From Actinoplanes sp. DH11 (GTDB taxonomy: Bacteria; Actinomycetota; Actinomycetes; Mycobacteriales; Micromonosporaceae): DNA of 48,837 nucleotides. Below, piece after piece: positions 35,635 through 43,686 of this stretch (its first letter is position 1; every line of letters begins with the position of its first letter). The notes beneath the pieces were generated by a model that saw only the letters and a program-made list of their open reading frames with translations, was not told the DNA's origin and ran no database searches. The stretch lies in NCBI RefSeq assembly GCF_020873875.1, contig NZ_JAHWGU010000046.1, forward strand, positions 1-48,837. The letters run 5' to 3'. Both the position numbers and the translations under genes were made by a program.

Positions 35635-37137
35635 GTGGAGTGGTCCGAACAGCTGGCGAGCGGTCTGCTGCAGGCCGCACCGGACGCCATTCTGGTCCTG
35701 GACGGTGCGCGGATCGTGCTGGCCAACGACCGGGCCGGGCAGATGTACGGCTGGCCGCGCGCGGAACTCGAGGGCCAGTCCGTGACGGTGCTGTTCACCG
35801 ACCGGTCCCGTGAGCTCTACGGTGAGCGGGAACGGCTGATCGCGGAGTCCGGGCCCGGCCGGATCGGCACCATCGTGACCACCGCCCGCCGCCGGGACGG
35901 CAGCGAGTTCCCGGTGGAGTCGTCCACCACGGTGGTCGTGACGCCGCAGGGCCGGTTCGCGGTGGCCGTGGTCCGGGACATCACCGAGCGGGTGCGCGCC
36001 GAGGAGGAGCAGGCCCGGTTGCGGGCCGAGGCCCAGACGCACCGCAGCCGGCGGCTGGAGAGCCTGGGCCAGCTGGCCGGCGGCATCGCGCACGACTTCA
36101 ACAACATGCTCGGCGTGATCCTGAACTACGCGAGTTTCGTGATCGAGGAGGCCGAGTCGGCCGACCCGGACGTCTCGATGATCGCCGCGGACGCCAAGCA
36201 GGTGGTCCGCGCCGGACGACGCGGCACCGACCTCACCCATCAGCTGCTCGCCTTCGCCCGTCGCGAGGTGGTCCGCCCGCAGCCGGTCGACCTGAACGCC
36301 CTGCTCACCGGGAGCCGGGAACTGCTGTGCCGCACCCTCGGCGAGCAGGTCCACCTGATCCTGCGGCCGGAGCCGGGCCTGCCGGCGGTGCACTGCGATC
36401 CGGCCCAGATCGAGCAACTGCTCGTCCACCTGGCCCTGAACGCGCGCGACGCGATGCCGGCCGGCGGCAACCTGGTGATCGACACCGGTCGGCTGGACGA
36501 CCGGATCCGGCTCCGGTTCACCGACTCCGGCCGGGGGATGGCCGCCGACGTGCTGGACCGGGCCTTCGAGCCCTTCTACACCACCAAGGGCAGCGCCGAA
36601 GGGTCCGGCCTGGGCCTCGCCACGGTCTACGGCATCGTCACCCAGGCCGGCGGCGAGGTCGCCATCAGCAGCGAGGTCGGGCTGGGCACCACTGTCACCG
36701 TGCTGCTGCCGGCCGGCGCCGGGGTGGTTCCCGAGGAGGCGGCCGGTGAGCTGCCGGTGATCGACGGGCACGGCGAGACCCTGCTGGTCGTGGAGGACGA
36801 GGACGCGCTGCGCGACGTGGCCGGGCGGATCCTCAGCGGCGCCGGGTACCGGGTCCTCTGCGCCGCGGGCGGCACGCAGGCGCTGGACCTGGCCGCCCGG
36901 CACGACGGCGAGATCGACCTGCTGGTGAGCGACGTGGTGATGCCCGGGATGCTCGGCAACGAGCTGGCCGAGCGGCTGACGGCGCGGTGGCCCGACACCC
37001 GGGTGCTTTTCATGTCCGGTTATGCCCAGCCGGTGCTCGCGTCGCAGGGCACCCTGGAGGAGGGTGTCGCCCTGCTGGAGAAGCCGTTCACCGCGACGGA
37101 CCTGCTGACCGCGGTCCGGAAGCGCCTCGACGGCTGA
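35635..37137 (+). CDS. PAS-containing hybrid histidine kinase with C-terminal receiver domain
   Basis: The 500-residue protein has no membrane helix. A PAS domain spans about 8-120, a HisKA domain follows with the phospho-histidine H153 in GGIAHDFNNML, a HATPase domain lies at about 245-370 (N box NARDAMP, DSGRGM, GSGLGLATVYG), and a receiver domain at about 380-500 with phospho-acceptor D433 (LVSDVVMPGM), switch SGY and KPF. The layout is that of soluble hybrid kinases. The receiver lacks an output domain, and no response regulator is nearby, so the downstream partner is unknown. The GTG start comes soon after a -10-like box inside an inverted repeat. Confidence 0.92.
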   Translation: MEWSEQLASGLLQAAPDAILVLDGARIVLANDRAGQMYGWPRAELEGQSVTVLFTDRSRELYGERERLIAESGPGRIGTIVTTARRRDGSEFPVESSTTVVVTPQGRFAVAVVRDITERVRAEEEQARLRAEAQTHRSRRLESLGQLAGGIAHDFNNMLGVILNYASFVIEEAESADPDVSMIAADAKQVVRAGRRGTDLTHQLLAFARREVVRPQPVDLNALLTGSRELLCRTLGEQVHLILRPEPGLPAVHCDPAQIEQLLVHLALNARDAMPAGGNLVIDTGRLDDRIRLRFTDSGRGMAADVLDRAFEPFYTTKGSAEGSGLGLATVYGIVTQAGGEVAISSEVGLGTTVTVLLPAGAGVVPEEAAGELPVIDGHGETLLVVEDEDALRDVAGRILSGAGYRVLCAAGGTQALDLAARHDGEIDLLVSDVVMPGMLGNELAERLTARWPDTRVLFMSGYAQPVLASQGTLEEGVALLEKPFTATDLLTAVRKRLDG

Positions 37138-37155
37138 ACCCGCCCGCTGCCAAGA

Positions 37156-37161
37156 TATTCT
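37156..37161 (+). promoter_or_regulatory. -10 box of a leaderless nadD promoter
   Basis: TATTCT is followed by six bases and ATG at 37168. A weak -35, CTGAAC (37134-37139), lies 16 bases upstream. The spacing favours ATG 37168 over the GTG three bases earlier. Confidence 0.5.
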
Positions 37162-37167
37162 TCGGTG

Positions 37168-37773
37168 ATGTCCGGACGGCGTGTGGGGATCATGGGTGGG
37201 ACGTTCGACCCCATCCATCACGGTCACCTGGTTGCGGCGAGCGAGGTGCAGGCCCGCTTCGACCTCGACGAGGTGATGTTCGTGCCGACCGGCCAGCCGT
37301 ACGAGAAGGGCCGCGTCTCACCGGCCGAGGACCGCTATCTGATGACGGTCATCGCCACCGCCTCCAACCCGCGCTTCCACGTCAGCCGCGCCGACATGGA
37401 CCGGGACGGGCCGACCTACACCGTCGACACGCTGCGCGACATGCGTGCGGTGTACGGGCAGTCCGCCGAGCTCTACTTCATCACCGGCGCCGACGCGCTC
37501 TCCCGGATCATGTCGTGGAAGGACGCCACGACCATGCTGGAGCTGGCGCACTTCATCGGGGTGACCCGGCCCGGCTTCGAGCTCTCCGGTGCCGGCCTGC
37601 CGGAGGACAGCGTGACCCTGGTCGAGGTGCCGGCCCTGGCGATCTCGTCGAGCGACTGCCGCAGGCGGGTGGCCGCCGACCTGCCGGTCTGGTACTTGGT
37701 GCCGGACGGTGTCGTGCAATACATCAACAAGCGGAGCCTCTATCGGGACTCGGGGAATGTCAGTCCCGTGTGA
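37168..37773 (+). CDS. nadD: nicotinate-nucleotide adenylyltransferase
   Basis: NadD converts nicotinate mononucleotide to deamido-NAD. The 201-residue protein has the nucleotidyltransferase motif GGTFDPIHHGHL near residue 11 and the C-terminal ISSSDCRRRVA (family ISST-x-IR) motif. The PTYTVDTL segment is also typical. rsfS follows 38 bases downstream, and the nadD-rsfS-phosphatase order matches Mycobacterium (Rv2421c-Rv2419c). The ATG is chosen from the spacing to the -10 box. Confidence 0.96.
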   Translation: MSGRRVGIMGGTFDPIHHGHLVAASEVQARFDLDEVMFVPTGQPYEKGRVSPAEDRYLMTVIATASNPRFHVSRADMDRDGPTYTVDTLRDMRAVYGQSAELYFITGADALSRIMSWKDATTMLELAHFIGVTRPGFELSGAGLPEDSVTLVEVPALAISSSDCRRRVAADLPVWYLVPDGVVQYINKRSLYRDSGNVSPV

Positions 37774-37811
37774 GACGCTTGAAGTCCTGGAACTCTACTG
37801 AGGGGACTCTT

Positions 37812-38216
37812 TTGCCCGTCACCGAACGCGCTCTTGAACTCGCGATGGCAGCCGCTCAGGCCGCCGCGGACAAGAAGGCGCAGGACATCTCCGTCATCGA
37901 CGTCGGCGACCAGCTCTACATCACCGACGCGTTCGTCATCGCCTCGGCGTCGAACGAGCGCCAGGTGGTCGCGGTCGTGGACGCCATCGAGGAAGCGCTC
38001 GTCAACCTGCCGGAGAAGGCGAAGCCGGTGCGTCGCGAGGGCGAGCGCCAGGGCCGCTGGGTGCTGCTGGACTACGTCGACATCGTGGTGCACGTGCAGC
38101 ACACCGAGGAGCGCGAGTTCTACGCCCTGGACCGGCTCTGGAAGGACTGCCCGACCATTCCGTTCGTCGACCGTGACATGGTCGACGCCGGAGCGGCCGC
38201 TCCCGAAGCACCGTGA
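37812..38216 (+). CDS. rsfS: ribosomal silencing factor RsfS
   Basis: RsfS binds L14 on the 50S subunit and blocks subunit joining during starvation. The 134-residue protein carries KKAQDISVIDVGDQLYITDAF and DYVDIVVHVQHTEEREFYALDRLW, both diagnostic. The TTG at 37812 is taken as the start: GAGGGGA (37800-37806) is an adequate Shine-Dalgarno sequence five bases upstream, and family sequence starts here. The upstream frame, which is open into nadD and beyond, has no family sequence. The stop overlaps the next start (GTGA). Confidence 0.93.
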   Translation: MPVTERALELAMAAAQAAADKKAQDISVIDVGDQLYITDAFVIASASNERQVVAVVDAIEEALVNLPEKAKPVRREGERQGRWVLLDYVDIVVHVQHTEEREFYALDRLWKDCPTIPFVDRDMVDAGAAAPEAP

Positions 38217-38848
38217 CCACCACCCGTCTGATCGTCTGGCGGCACGGCAACACCGACTGGAACGCCGCCGGTCGCGTCCAGGGCCAGACCGACGTGCCGC
38301 TCAACGATCTCGGCCGCCGGCAGGCGGCGGAGGCGGCTCAGCTGCTCGCCGCGCTGCGGCCGGACGCGATCGTGGCCAGCGACCTGCGCCGCGCCGCGGA
38401 CACCGCGGGCGCCCTGGCCGCGCTCACCGGGCAGACCGTCAGTCACGACGAGCGGCTCCGGGAGCGGTTCTTCGGCGCCTGGCAGGGCCTCACCACCGCC
38501 GAGGTGGCGGAGCAGCGGCCGGACGAGTTCGCCCGGTGGAAAGCCGGTCAGGACGTCGTCGGCGGCGACGTGGAGACCCTCGACGACCTGGGCAAGCGGG
38601 TCGCCGACGGTCTGCAGGACGCGGCCCGGTCGGCGCCCGGCGGCATCGTCGTGGCGGCGACACACGGCGCGGCCGCCCGGCAGGGCCTCGGTCACCTGCT
38701 CGGCTGGCCGATCGAGCAGGTCCGCACCCTGCGGGCGCTGCAGAACTGTCACTGGGTGGAGCTGACCCAGGACGGCGACCGGGCGTGGCAGATGTCGGCC
38801 TACAACGTCGGCGTCTTCGGCAACCGGCCGGTCCCGCCCGCGGTCTGA
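38213..38848 (+). CDS. gpgP: histidine phosphatase family protein, probable glucosyl-3-phosphoglycerate phosphatase
   Basis: The 211-residue protein belongs to the phosphoglycerate-mutase-like superfamily. The RHG motif is at R10-H11 (VWRHGNTDWNAAG), the acid residue is in RLRERFFGAW, and the second histidine is in VAATHGAAAR. In Mycobacterium the gene after rsfS is gpgP (Rv2419c), which dephosphorylates glucosyl-3-phosphoglycerate in methylglucose lipopolysaccharide synthesis. The name rests on this synteny; substrate specificity in this superfamily is broad. Translation is coupled to rsfS by a GTGA overlap. Confidence 0.85.
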   Translation: MTTTRLIVWRHGNTDWNAAGRVQGQTDVPLNDLGRRQAAEAAQLLAALRPDAIVASDLRRAADTAGALAALTGQTVSHDERLRERFFGAWQGLTTAEVAEQRPDEFARWKAGQDVVGGDVETLDDLGKRVADGLQDAARSAPGGIVVAATHGAAARQGLGHLLGWPIEQVRTLRALQNCHWVELTQDGDRAWQMSAYNVGVFGNRPVPPAV

Positions 38849-38914
38849 GGACCTCCGGCGGGTCCGGTGTCGGTCCGGGGGGAACCCGGGCGGGTCCGGT
38901 AGCGTCTGACAATC

Positions 38915-39325
38915 ATGTTGATTCGTCGAAGCGTCGTCCCCGCCGCGCTGTTCCTGGCGCTTTCCGCCGGCTGCGCGAACAACACCGGCACCAGCACCGA
39001 ACCCGGCGCCCCCGCGCCGGCCCCGTCCTCGGCTGCCGCCGTTCCCGAGTCGGCCACCACCTCGGCGCCGGCTCCCTCGGAGCCCGGTGCCGGCAAGCCG
39101 TCCGCCGGCAAGGGCACCACCACCCTGACCGGCACGATCACCGCGGGCGTCGAGCCCGGCTGCATGCTTCTCGACGGCCACCTGCTGATCTTCGATGACG
39201 CCGCCACCAAGCAGTCGATCAAGGCCGGTGACCAGGTCACCGTGGTCGGCACGCCGGCCGGTGACGTCATGTCGACCTGCCAGCAGGGCGAGCCGTTCCG
39301 GGTCTCCTCCGTGGCCGGCAGCTGA
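38915..39325 (+). CDS. putative small lipoprotein
   Basis: The 136-residue protein has a signal peptide with lipobox LSAGC at about residue 20, then an Ala/Pro/Ser linker to about residue 66. A compact beta-rich domain of about 70 residues follows, with two cysteines (EPGCMLLDG and MSTCQQG) and the strand GDQVTVVGTP, suggestive of a small OB-like fold. No family is recognised. A TAGCGT box ends nine bases before the ATG. In Mycobacterium a different gene occupies this position between gpgP and degV. Confidence 0.78.
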   Translation: MLIRRSVVPAALFLALSAGCANNTGTSTEPGAPAPAPSSAAAVPESATTSAPAPSEPGAGKPSAGKGTTTLTGTITAGVEPGCMLLDGHLLIFDDAATKQSIKAGDQVTVVGTPAGDVMSTCQQGEPFRVSSVAGS

Positions 39326-39342
39326 CCCGAGGCTTCATCAAG

Positions 39343-39348
39343 TACCTT
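39343..39348 (+). promoter_or_regulatory. -10 box of a leaderless degV promoter
   Basis: TACCTT is followed by six bases and the ATG at 39355, with no Shine-Dalgarno sequence. A possible -35, GCTGAC (39321-39326), lies 16 bases upstream. Confidence 0.5.
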
Positions 39349-39354
39349 GCCTGC

Positions 39355-40200
39355 ATGACCATCGCGGTCGTCACCGACTCCACCGCGTACCTGCCGGCCG
39401 AGCTGAGCGGCACGTATGAACTGACAATCGTGCCGCTCACCGTCGTCATCAACGGCTGGGACGGTCTGGAAGGCCAGGAGATTTCGCCCGCCGAGGTGGC
39501 CCGCGCCCTGGGCACCCGCCGGGCCGCGGTCAGCACGTCCCGGCCGGCGCCCTCGCAGTTCGTCACGGAGTACCGCCGGCTGCTCGACGACGGCGCCGAC
39601 GGCGTGGTCTCGGTGCACCTCTCCGCGAAACTGTCCGGCACCTACGAGGCGGCGATGCTGGCCGCCGCCGAGGTCGGCCCCCGGGTGCGGGTGGTGGACA
39701 GCGGGACAGCCGCGATGGGGCTGGGCTTCCCCGCCCTGGCGGCGGCCGCGGCGGCGGCCAAGGACCACGACCTGGAGACGGTACGGGCTGCCGCCGCCGA
39801 CAACGCCGCCCGGGTCAGCACGTTCTTCTACGTCGACACGCTGGAGTTCCTGCGCCGCGGCGGCCGGATCGGCACCGCCTCCGCCCTGCTCGGCACCGCG
39901 CTGTCGGTCAAGCCGATCCTGCACGTCGCGGACGGTGCCATCGTGGTCCGCGACAAGGTCCGCACCGCCGGCCGGGCCCTGAGCCGCCTCGTCGACCTGG
40001 CCGTCGAGGCCGCCGGCGACGGGGAGGCCGACATCGCGGTGCACCACCTCGGCACACCCGACCGGGCCGCCGCGCTCGTCGACGCGATAAGCATGCGGCT
40101 CGGTGACCGCCTGCGGGACTGCTACCTCACCGAGGTCGGCGCGGTGGTCGCCGCGCACACCGGTCCCGGGCTCGCCGGAGTCGTCATCCACCGCCGGTGA
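39355..40200 (+). CDS. DegV family fatty-acid-binding protein
   Basis: DegV proteins bind a fatty acid and, in Gram-positives with FakA, support phosphorylation of exogenous fatty acids. The 281-residue protein has the family start AVVTDSTAYLPAEL, the ligand segment STSRPAPSQF, VHLSAKLSGTYEAA, and LEFLRRGGRIG. No FakA-like kinase gene is in the window. The 3' end overlaps the convergent gene by 17 bases. The position matches Rv2417c. Confidence 0.94.
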   Translation: MTIAVVTDSTAYLPAELSGTYELTIVPLTVVINGWDGLEGQEISPAEVARALGTRRAAVSTSRPAPSQFVTEYRRLLDDGADGVVSVHLSAKLSGTYEAAMLAAAEVGPRVRVVDSGTAAMGLGFPALAAAAAAAKDHDLETVRAAAADNAARVSTFFYVDTLEFLRRGGRIGTASALLGTALSVKPILHVADGAIVVRDKVRTAGRALSRLVDLAVEAAGDGEADIAVHHLGTPDRAAALVDAISMRLGDRLRDCYLTEVGAVVAAHTGPGLAGVVIHRR

Positions 40201-41251
40201 GCGGCGGCCAGCCCTTCCCGCGCCAGCGGACCGGGTCCAGGTCCTCGGCGGCCTTCAGGTGTGGCGCCACCGCATCCCACGGCACCACCCGCTCGCCGAG
40301 CTGCACCTCGTCCGCCTCCGGGAGCAGGGCGCGCGCGTCGACCGCCCAGACGGCACGGGTACGCCAACCGGCCCGCCCGTCGGCCCGCAACACCAGCGGC
40401 GCCAGCGGCTCCGGCGACTCGGCGGCCTGCCGGCTGTACTCCCGGACCGCGAGCAGCCGTTCCGCCCGGCCCACCAGGTGGTGCAGCGGATGGCCGGCCG
40501 GCGCCGGATAGGGGATCGTGCAGCCCTGGTCGTCGCTGACGTACGCCATCGGGCTCAGCGCCCGCGCCGACCTCGCGTAGATCTCCTCCGCCTGCATGAA
40601 GAGCCCGGGCAGGTGCTCGCTGCCGTCCGCGGTGACCAGCAGCGTGCCGCGTTCCGGCGCGAACGCCACCGGCACGCCGCCGACCTGTTCGGCCAGCCGG
40701 TCCAGCCAGCCGGGCAGCAGCAAGTGCGACGTCCAGTACGCGTCACCGTCGTCGACGAACCGCACCACCACCGGGCCGGACGCCACCCCGGCGAGGACCG
40801 CGCCGGAGAGGTTGCCACGGGCGGTCGCGAACACCCGGTCCGCGGACACCCCCCAGACGGACAGCTGGGCCGGTGTCACGTACGTCATCGTGTCCGGCTG
40901 ATCGACCACGACGAACTCGGAGAGGAACGGCATCGCCGTCCGGCGCAGCGGCGCGCCCGGCGCGGCGCCCCGCAGGACCGGGCGCAGCAGCGGTGCGGCC
41001 TGCGCCCAGGTGGTCGGCAGGCCGGGGGTACGCACCAGGCCCGCCACGAACTCTCGCAGCTGCCGCCGCCGGATCCGCCGGGCCAGCAACGGCCGGAGTT
41101 GCAGCATCGTCGGCCGGTCGTCGCCGGGCACGGTGAACCGCACCCCGAAGACACGTGGTAGATAATGCGCATCTCGGACACCGACGCGGCGCAGGCAACG
41201 GATCACCCGGCGTGCCAGCCGAGCGCGGACGATCCTTCGTAGCACGCCCAC
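40184..41251 (-). CDS. DUF1444 (YtpQ-like) family protein, tentative
   Basis: The 355-residue soluble protein has a basic N-terminus. A central pattern, FLSEFVVVDQPDTMTYVTPA, then WGVSADRVFATARGNLSG, resembles DUF1444/YtpQ proteins. A later segment, GTLLVTADGSEHLPGLF, fits the same fold. The function is unknown. The GTG start follows GGGAGA by six bases. It begins 17 bases after the PrmC-related gene on the same strand, so the two are probably co-transcribed. Confidence 0.7.
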   Translation of the reverse strand: MGVLRRIVRARLARRVIRCLRRVGVRDAHYLPRVFGVRFTVPGDDRPTMLQLRPLLARRIRRRQLREFVAGLVRTPGLPTTWAQAAPLLRPVLRGAAPGAPLRRTAMPFLSEFVVVDQPDTMTYVTPAQLSVWGVSADRVFATARGNLSGAVLAGVASGPVVVRFVDDGDAYWTSHLLLPGWLDRLAEQVGGVPVAFAPERGTLLVTADGSEHLPGLFMQAEEIYARSARALSPMAYVSDDQGCTIPYPAPAGHPLHHLVGRAERLLAVREYSRQAAESPEPLAPLVLRADGRAGWRTRAVWAVDARALLPEADEVQLGERVVPWDAVAPHLKAAEDLDPVRWRGKGWPPLTGGG

Positions 41252-41268
41252 ATCCGTCTCCCGAATGC

Positions 41269-42111
41269 CTATCGCCCCGGCGCCGGCCGGGCGATGATCG
41301 CGCAGGCGTCGAGATCATCGTCGGTGACGACCGTGGCCGTCAATCCGTTCCCACCGGCGATCGCCAGCGCGGTCGCCGCCTGCGCCTCGGTGATCTCCGT
41401 CAGCAGCAGCCCGGCCGGTGCCAGCCACTCCGGCGCCCCGGCCGCCACCGCGCGGAAGACATGCAGGCCGTCGTCGCCGCCGTCCAGGGCGGCGCGGGGC
41501 TCGTGGTCGCGGGCCTCGGGCGGCAGGAACGGGAGGTGCGCGGTGGCCACGTAGGGCACGTTCGCCAGGAGGACGTCGATGTGGCCGCGGAGGTGGGCCG
41601 GCAAGGCGTCGTAGAGGTCGCCCTGGTGGACGTCGCCTGCGCGGCCTCGGCCGGTCACGTCCTCATCTCCGTTGCCTTCATCTCCGTCGCCGGCTTTCCG
41701 GCTTTCGGCGGTCAGGTTCTCCTTGGCGCAGGCGACGGCGGCCGGGTCCAGGTCGGCGGCGTGCAGGGTGATGCCGGGGACGCGGTGCCGGACCGCGAGG
41801 CCGAGCGCTCCCGAGCCGCAGCAGAGGTCCACCACCAGGCTGCCGTCCCGGGCCTCGGCGGCGGCGGTGCGCACCAGGAGTTCGCTGCGGACCCGGGGGA
41901 CGAAGACGCCGGGACGCAGCCGGACCCGTACCCCGCAGAAGTCGGCATGCCCCACCACCTGCTCCAGCGGCTCACCGGCGACCCGGCGGGCGACAAGCGC
42001 GTCAAGGTCCGGCGGACCGGCGGCGGCATCGGTCAGCACGGCCGCCTCCTCCTCGGCGAACACGCAACCGGCGGCGCGCAGCTCACGAACGATATCCGGA
42101 TCCGGTGTCAC
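41269..42111 (-). CDS. PrmC-related putative protein N5-glutamine methyltransferase
   Basis: The 280-residue protein has a PrmC-like N-terminal helical region (PLEQVVGHADFCGVRV) and a SAM-binding Rossmann domain (VVDLCCGSGALGLAV). The catalytic tetrapeptide, NPPY in PrmC and HemK, is NVPY here (LLANVPYVAT). That form fits the TIGR03704 group, whose substrate is not established. A 25-residue acidic/Gly insert (about 135-160) interrupts the domain after KENLTAES. The GTG start follows AAGGA on the minus strand. The true prmC for release factors should be elsewhere, next to prfA. Confidence 0.88.
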   Translation of the reverse strand: MTPDPDIVRELRAAGCVFAEEEAAVLTDAAAGPPDLDALVARRVAGEPLEQVVGHADFCGVRVRLRPGVFVPRVRSELLVRTAAAEARDGSLVVDLCCGSGALGLAVRHRVPGITLHAADLDPAAVACAKENLTAESRKAGDGDEGNGDEDVTGRGRAGDVHQGDLYDALPAHLRGHIDVLLANVPYVATAHLPFLPPEARDHEPRAALDGGDDGLHVFRAVAAGAPEWLAPAGLLLTEITEAQAATALAIAGGNGLTATVVTDDDLDACAIIARPAPGR

Positions 42112-42147
42112 AGGCAGTCCTTAGCAGGTTCCGTCGGCCCCCGGGAG

Positions 42148-42173
42148 TTGTCCACAACGCCAGGTTGTCCACA
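42148..42173. promoter_or_regulatory. two DnaA boxes in the comEA / methyltransferase divergent promoter region
   Basis: TTGTCCACA occurs perfectly at 42148-42156 and again at 42165-42173 in direct orientation, start to start 17 bases. TTGTCCACA is the preferred actinobacterial DnaA box. The pair lies 44 bases before the comEA start and 37 bases before the divergent methyltransferase start. Confidence 0.7.
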
Positions 42174-42203
42174 GGGGTGCGGGCGGGCGGCTCGTGAAGT
42201 TCC

Positions 42204-42209
42204 TAAGTT
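42204..42209 (+). promoter_or_regulatory. -10 box of a leaderless comEA promoter
   Basis: TAAGTT is followed by seven bases and the GTG at 42217. No Shine-Dalgarno sequence is present. The DnaA boxes lie just upstream of the expected -35 region. Confidence 0.45.
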
Positions 42210-42216
42210 TCCGGCT

Positions 42217-43686
42217 GTGCGAGAGGCGAAGGATAGCGGTGACGTCGTCACGGCGCGGCTCCGGGCCGTGCTGCGACCGGGTCCGGCACCACGGCCAGCA
42301 GCCGAAACCGGGCCGCTGAGCTGGTCGGACATCATCCCGAGTTGGGCGGAGGAAGACCTTCCACGGTCCGTTCCCCCTTTCGGGGCGTCGTCCGCCGGTG
42401 GCGAGCCGGAGGCGGGCGACGGGCCAGGCGACGGCTCACGAAGCTTTCCGCGGGGGACGGCCTGGGCGGGCGGATCCGGCCCAGGCCCTTTGCCCGACCC
42501 TGAGCCGGTCGCCCGGCCCGGTGCCGAGGTGGTTGCGCCGCCTGGTTCTGTGGCCGTTGCACCCCCTGGTTCTGTGGCGGGTTCGGCGTGGGAGGACGCT
42601 CGGGGCTATCCGTGGGACGAGGCGTTCGCCCGGACCGCCGCCCCGCCGGGTCCATCGACTGATGTGCCGTATTTGTCCGGTGCTTACGCGGCCGGCGCCG
42701 GGGCGGTGGTCGAACGCGACATAGACACCTATGTCTGGCAGGACATGCGCGACGTGCCGCAGCCTTCCAGCGGTCCGTCTCCGCGTTCCCTCACGCGGCC
42801 TGCTGGGCGCTCCGCTGCGCGGCCTTCCGGGTCCTCCGCTGCGCGGCCTTCCGATGGGGCTGCCGCGTCGCCTTCGGACAGCGCGGACGGCGGCGGTGAG
42901 TCGGCCGGAGCGGCCGGAGCCGCCGGGGCGGCCGGGGCGGCCGGGGACGGCGGTGGGGTCGGCGCTGTCCGCGGGGACGAGCCGTCGCTCGGTGGTGTCG
43001 GTGCGTTCGGTGGGGATGAGCCGTCGCTCGGTGGGGCCGGCGCGTTCGGCGGGGAGAAGCGGTCCTGGGCGCAGGCCTTCGACCCCGGCCGGCCCGGTGT
43101 GCGGGCGCTGGCTGCGGTGGCCGTGCTTGTCGTCCTGGTCGCCGCGTTCCTGGCCTGGCGGGCCCGGCCCCGGGTGGAACCGATCGAGACCACGGTCGAC
43201 GTGCCGGCGGTCGGCACGATCAGCCCGAGCGACGCGCCGAGCGGAACCGTCTCGGAGGTGGTCGTCGCGGTCGGTGGCAAAGTGCGCAAACCCGGCCTCG
43301 TCCGCCTTCCGCTCGGCGCCCGGGTGGCCGACGCGCTCGCCGCGGCCGGTGGCGCCCAGCCCGGCGTGGACGTGGCGGCGCTCAACCTGGCCCGGCGGGT
43401 CGCCGACGGCGAACTCATCATGGTCGGTGTCCCGCCGCCGCCCGGCACAGTGACGGTGCCCGGCGCCTCGCCGCCGGCCGCCGCGCCGGGAGCGCTGCTC
43501 AACCTGAACACGGCGGAGCTGCGCGACCTGGACGAGCTGCCCGGCGTCGGCCCGGTGCTGGCCCAGCGGATCCTGGACGCGCGGGACCAGCAGGGCGGGT
43601 TCCGGGCGGTCGGGGATCTGCGCAAGGTCGACGGCATCGGCGACGCCCGGTACGAGCAGCTCAAAGACCTGGTGACGGTCGGATGA
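42217..43686 (+). CDS. comEA: ComEA family DNA-binding protein with long cytoplasmic extension
   Basis: ComEA binds incoming DNA at the outer face of the membrane during uptake. The 489-residue protein is about twice the usual length. The first 290 residues are Pro/Ala/Ser/Gly-rich and include a duplicated GDEPSLGGVGAFG segment. A membrane helix lies at about 293-314, an SLBB domain at about 345-390 (GGKVRKPGLVRLPLGARVADAL) and a helix-hairpin-helix pair at 427-489 (LNTAELRDLDELPGVGP, then KVDGIGDARYEQL). GTG 42217 is chosen from the -10 spacing; the frame stays open upstream without family sequence. comEC overlaps by ATGA. Confidence 0.9.
   Translation: MREAKDSGDVVTARLRAVLRPGPAPRPAAETGPLSWSDIIPSWAEEDLPRSVPPFGASSAGGEPEAGDGPGDGSRSFPRGTAWAGGSGPGPLPDPEPVARPGAEVVAPPGSVAVAPPGSVAGSAWEDARGYPWDEAFARTAAPPGPSTDVPYLSGAYAAGAGAVVERDIDTYVWQDMRDVPQPSSGPSPRSLTRPAGRSAARPSGSSAARPSDGAAASPSDSADGGGESAGAAGAAGAAGAAGDGGGVGAVRGDEPSLGGVGAFGGDEPSLGGAGAFGGEKRSWAQAFDPGRPGVRALAAVAVLVVLVAAFLAWRARPRVEPIETTVDVPAVGTISPSDAPSGTVSEVVVAVGGKVRKPGLVRLPLGARVADALAAAGGAQPGVDVAALNLARRVADGELIMVGVPPPPGTVTVPGASPPAAAPGALLNLNTAELRDLDELPGVGPVLAQRILDARDQQGGFRAVGDLRKVDGIGDARYEQLKDLVTVG

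Noticed and set aside
42148..42173. DnaA boxes considered as a replication origin
   Set aside because: Only two boxes, no AT-rich unwinding region, and none of the dnaA, dnaN or rpmH genes that flank actinobacterial origins.
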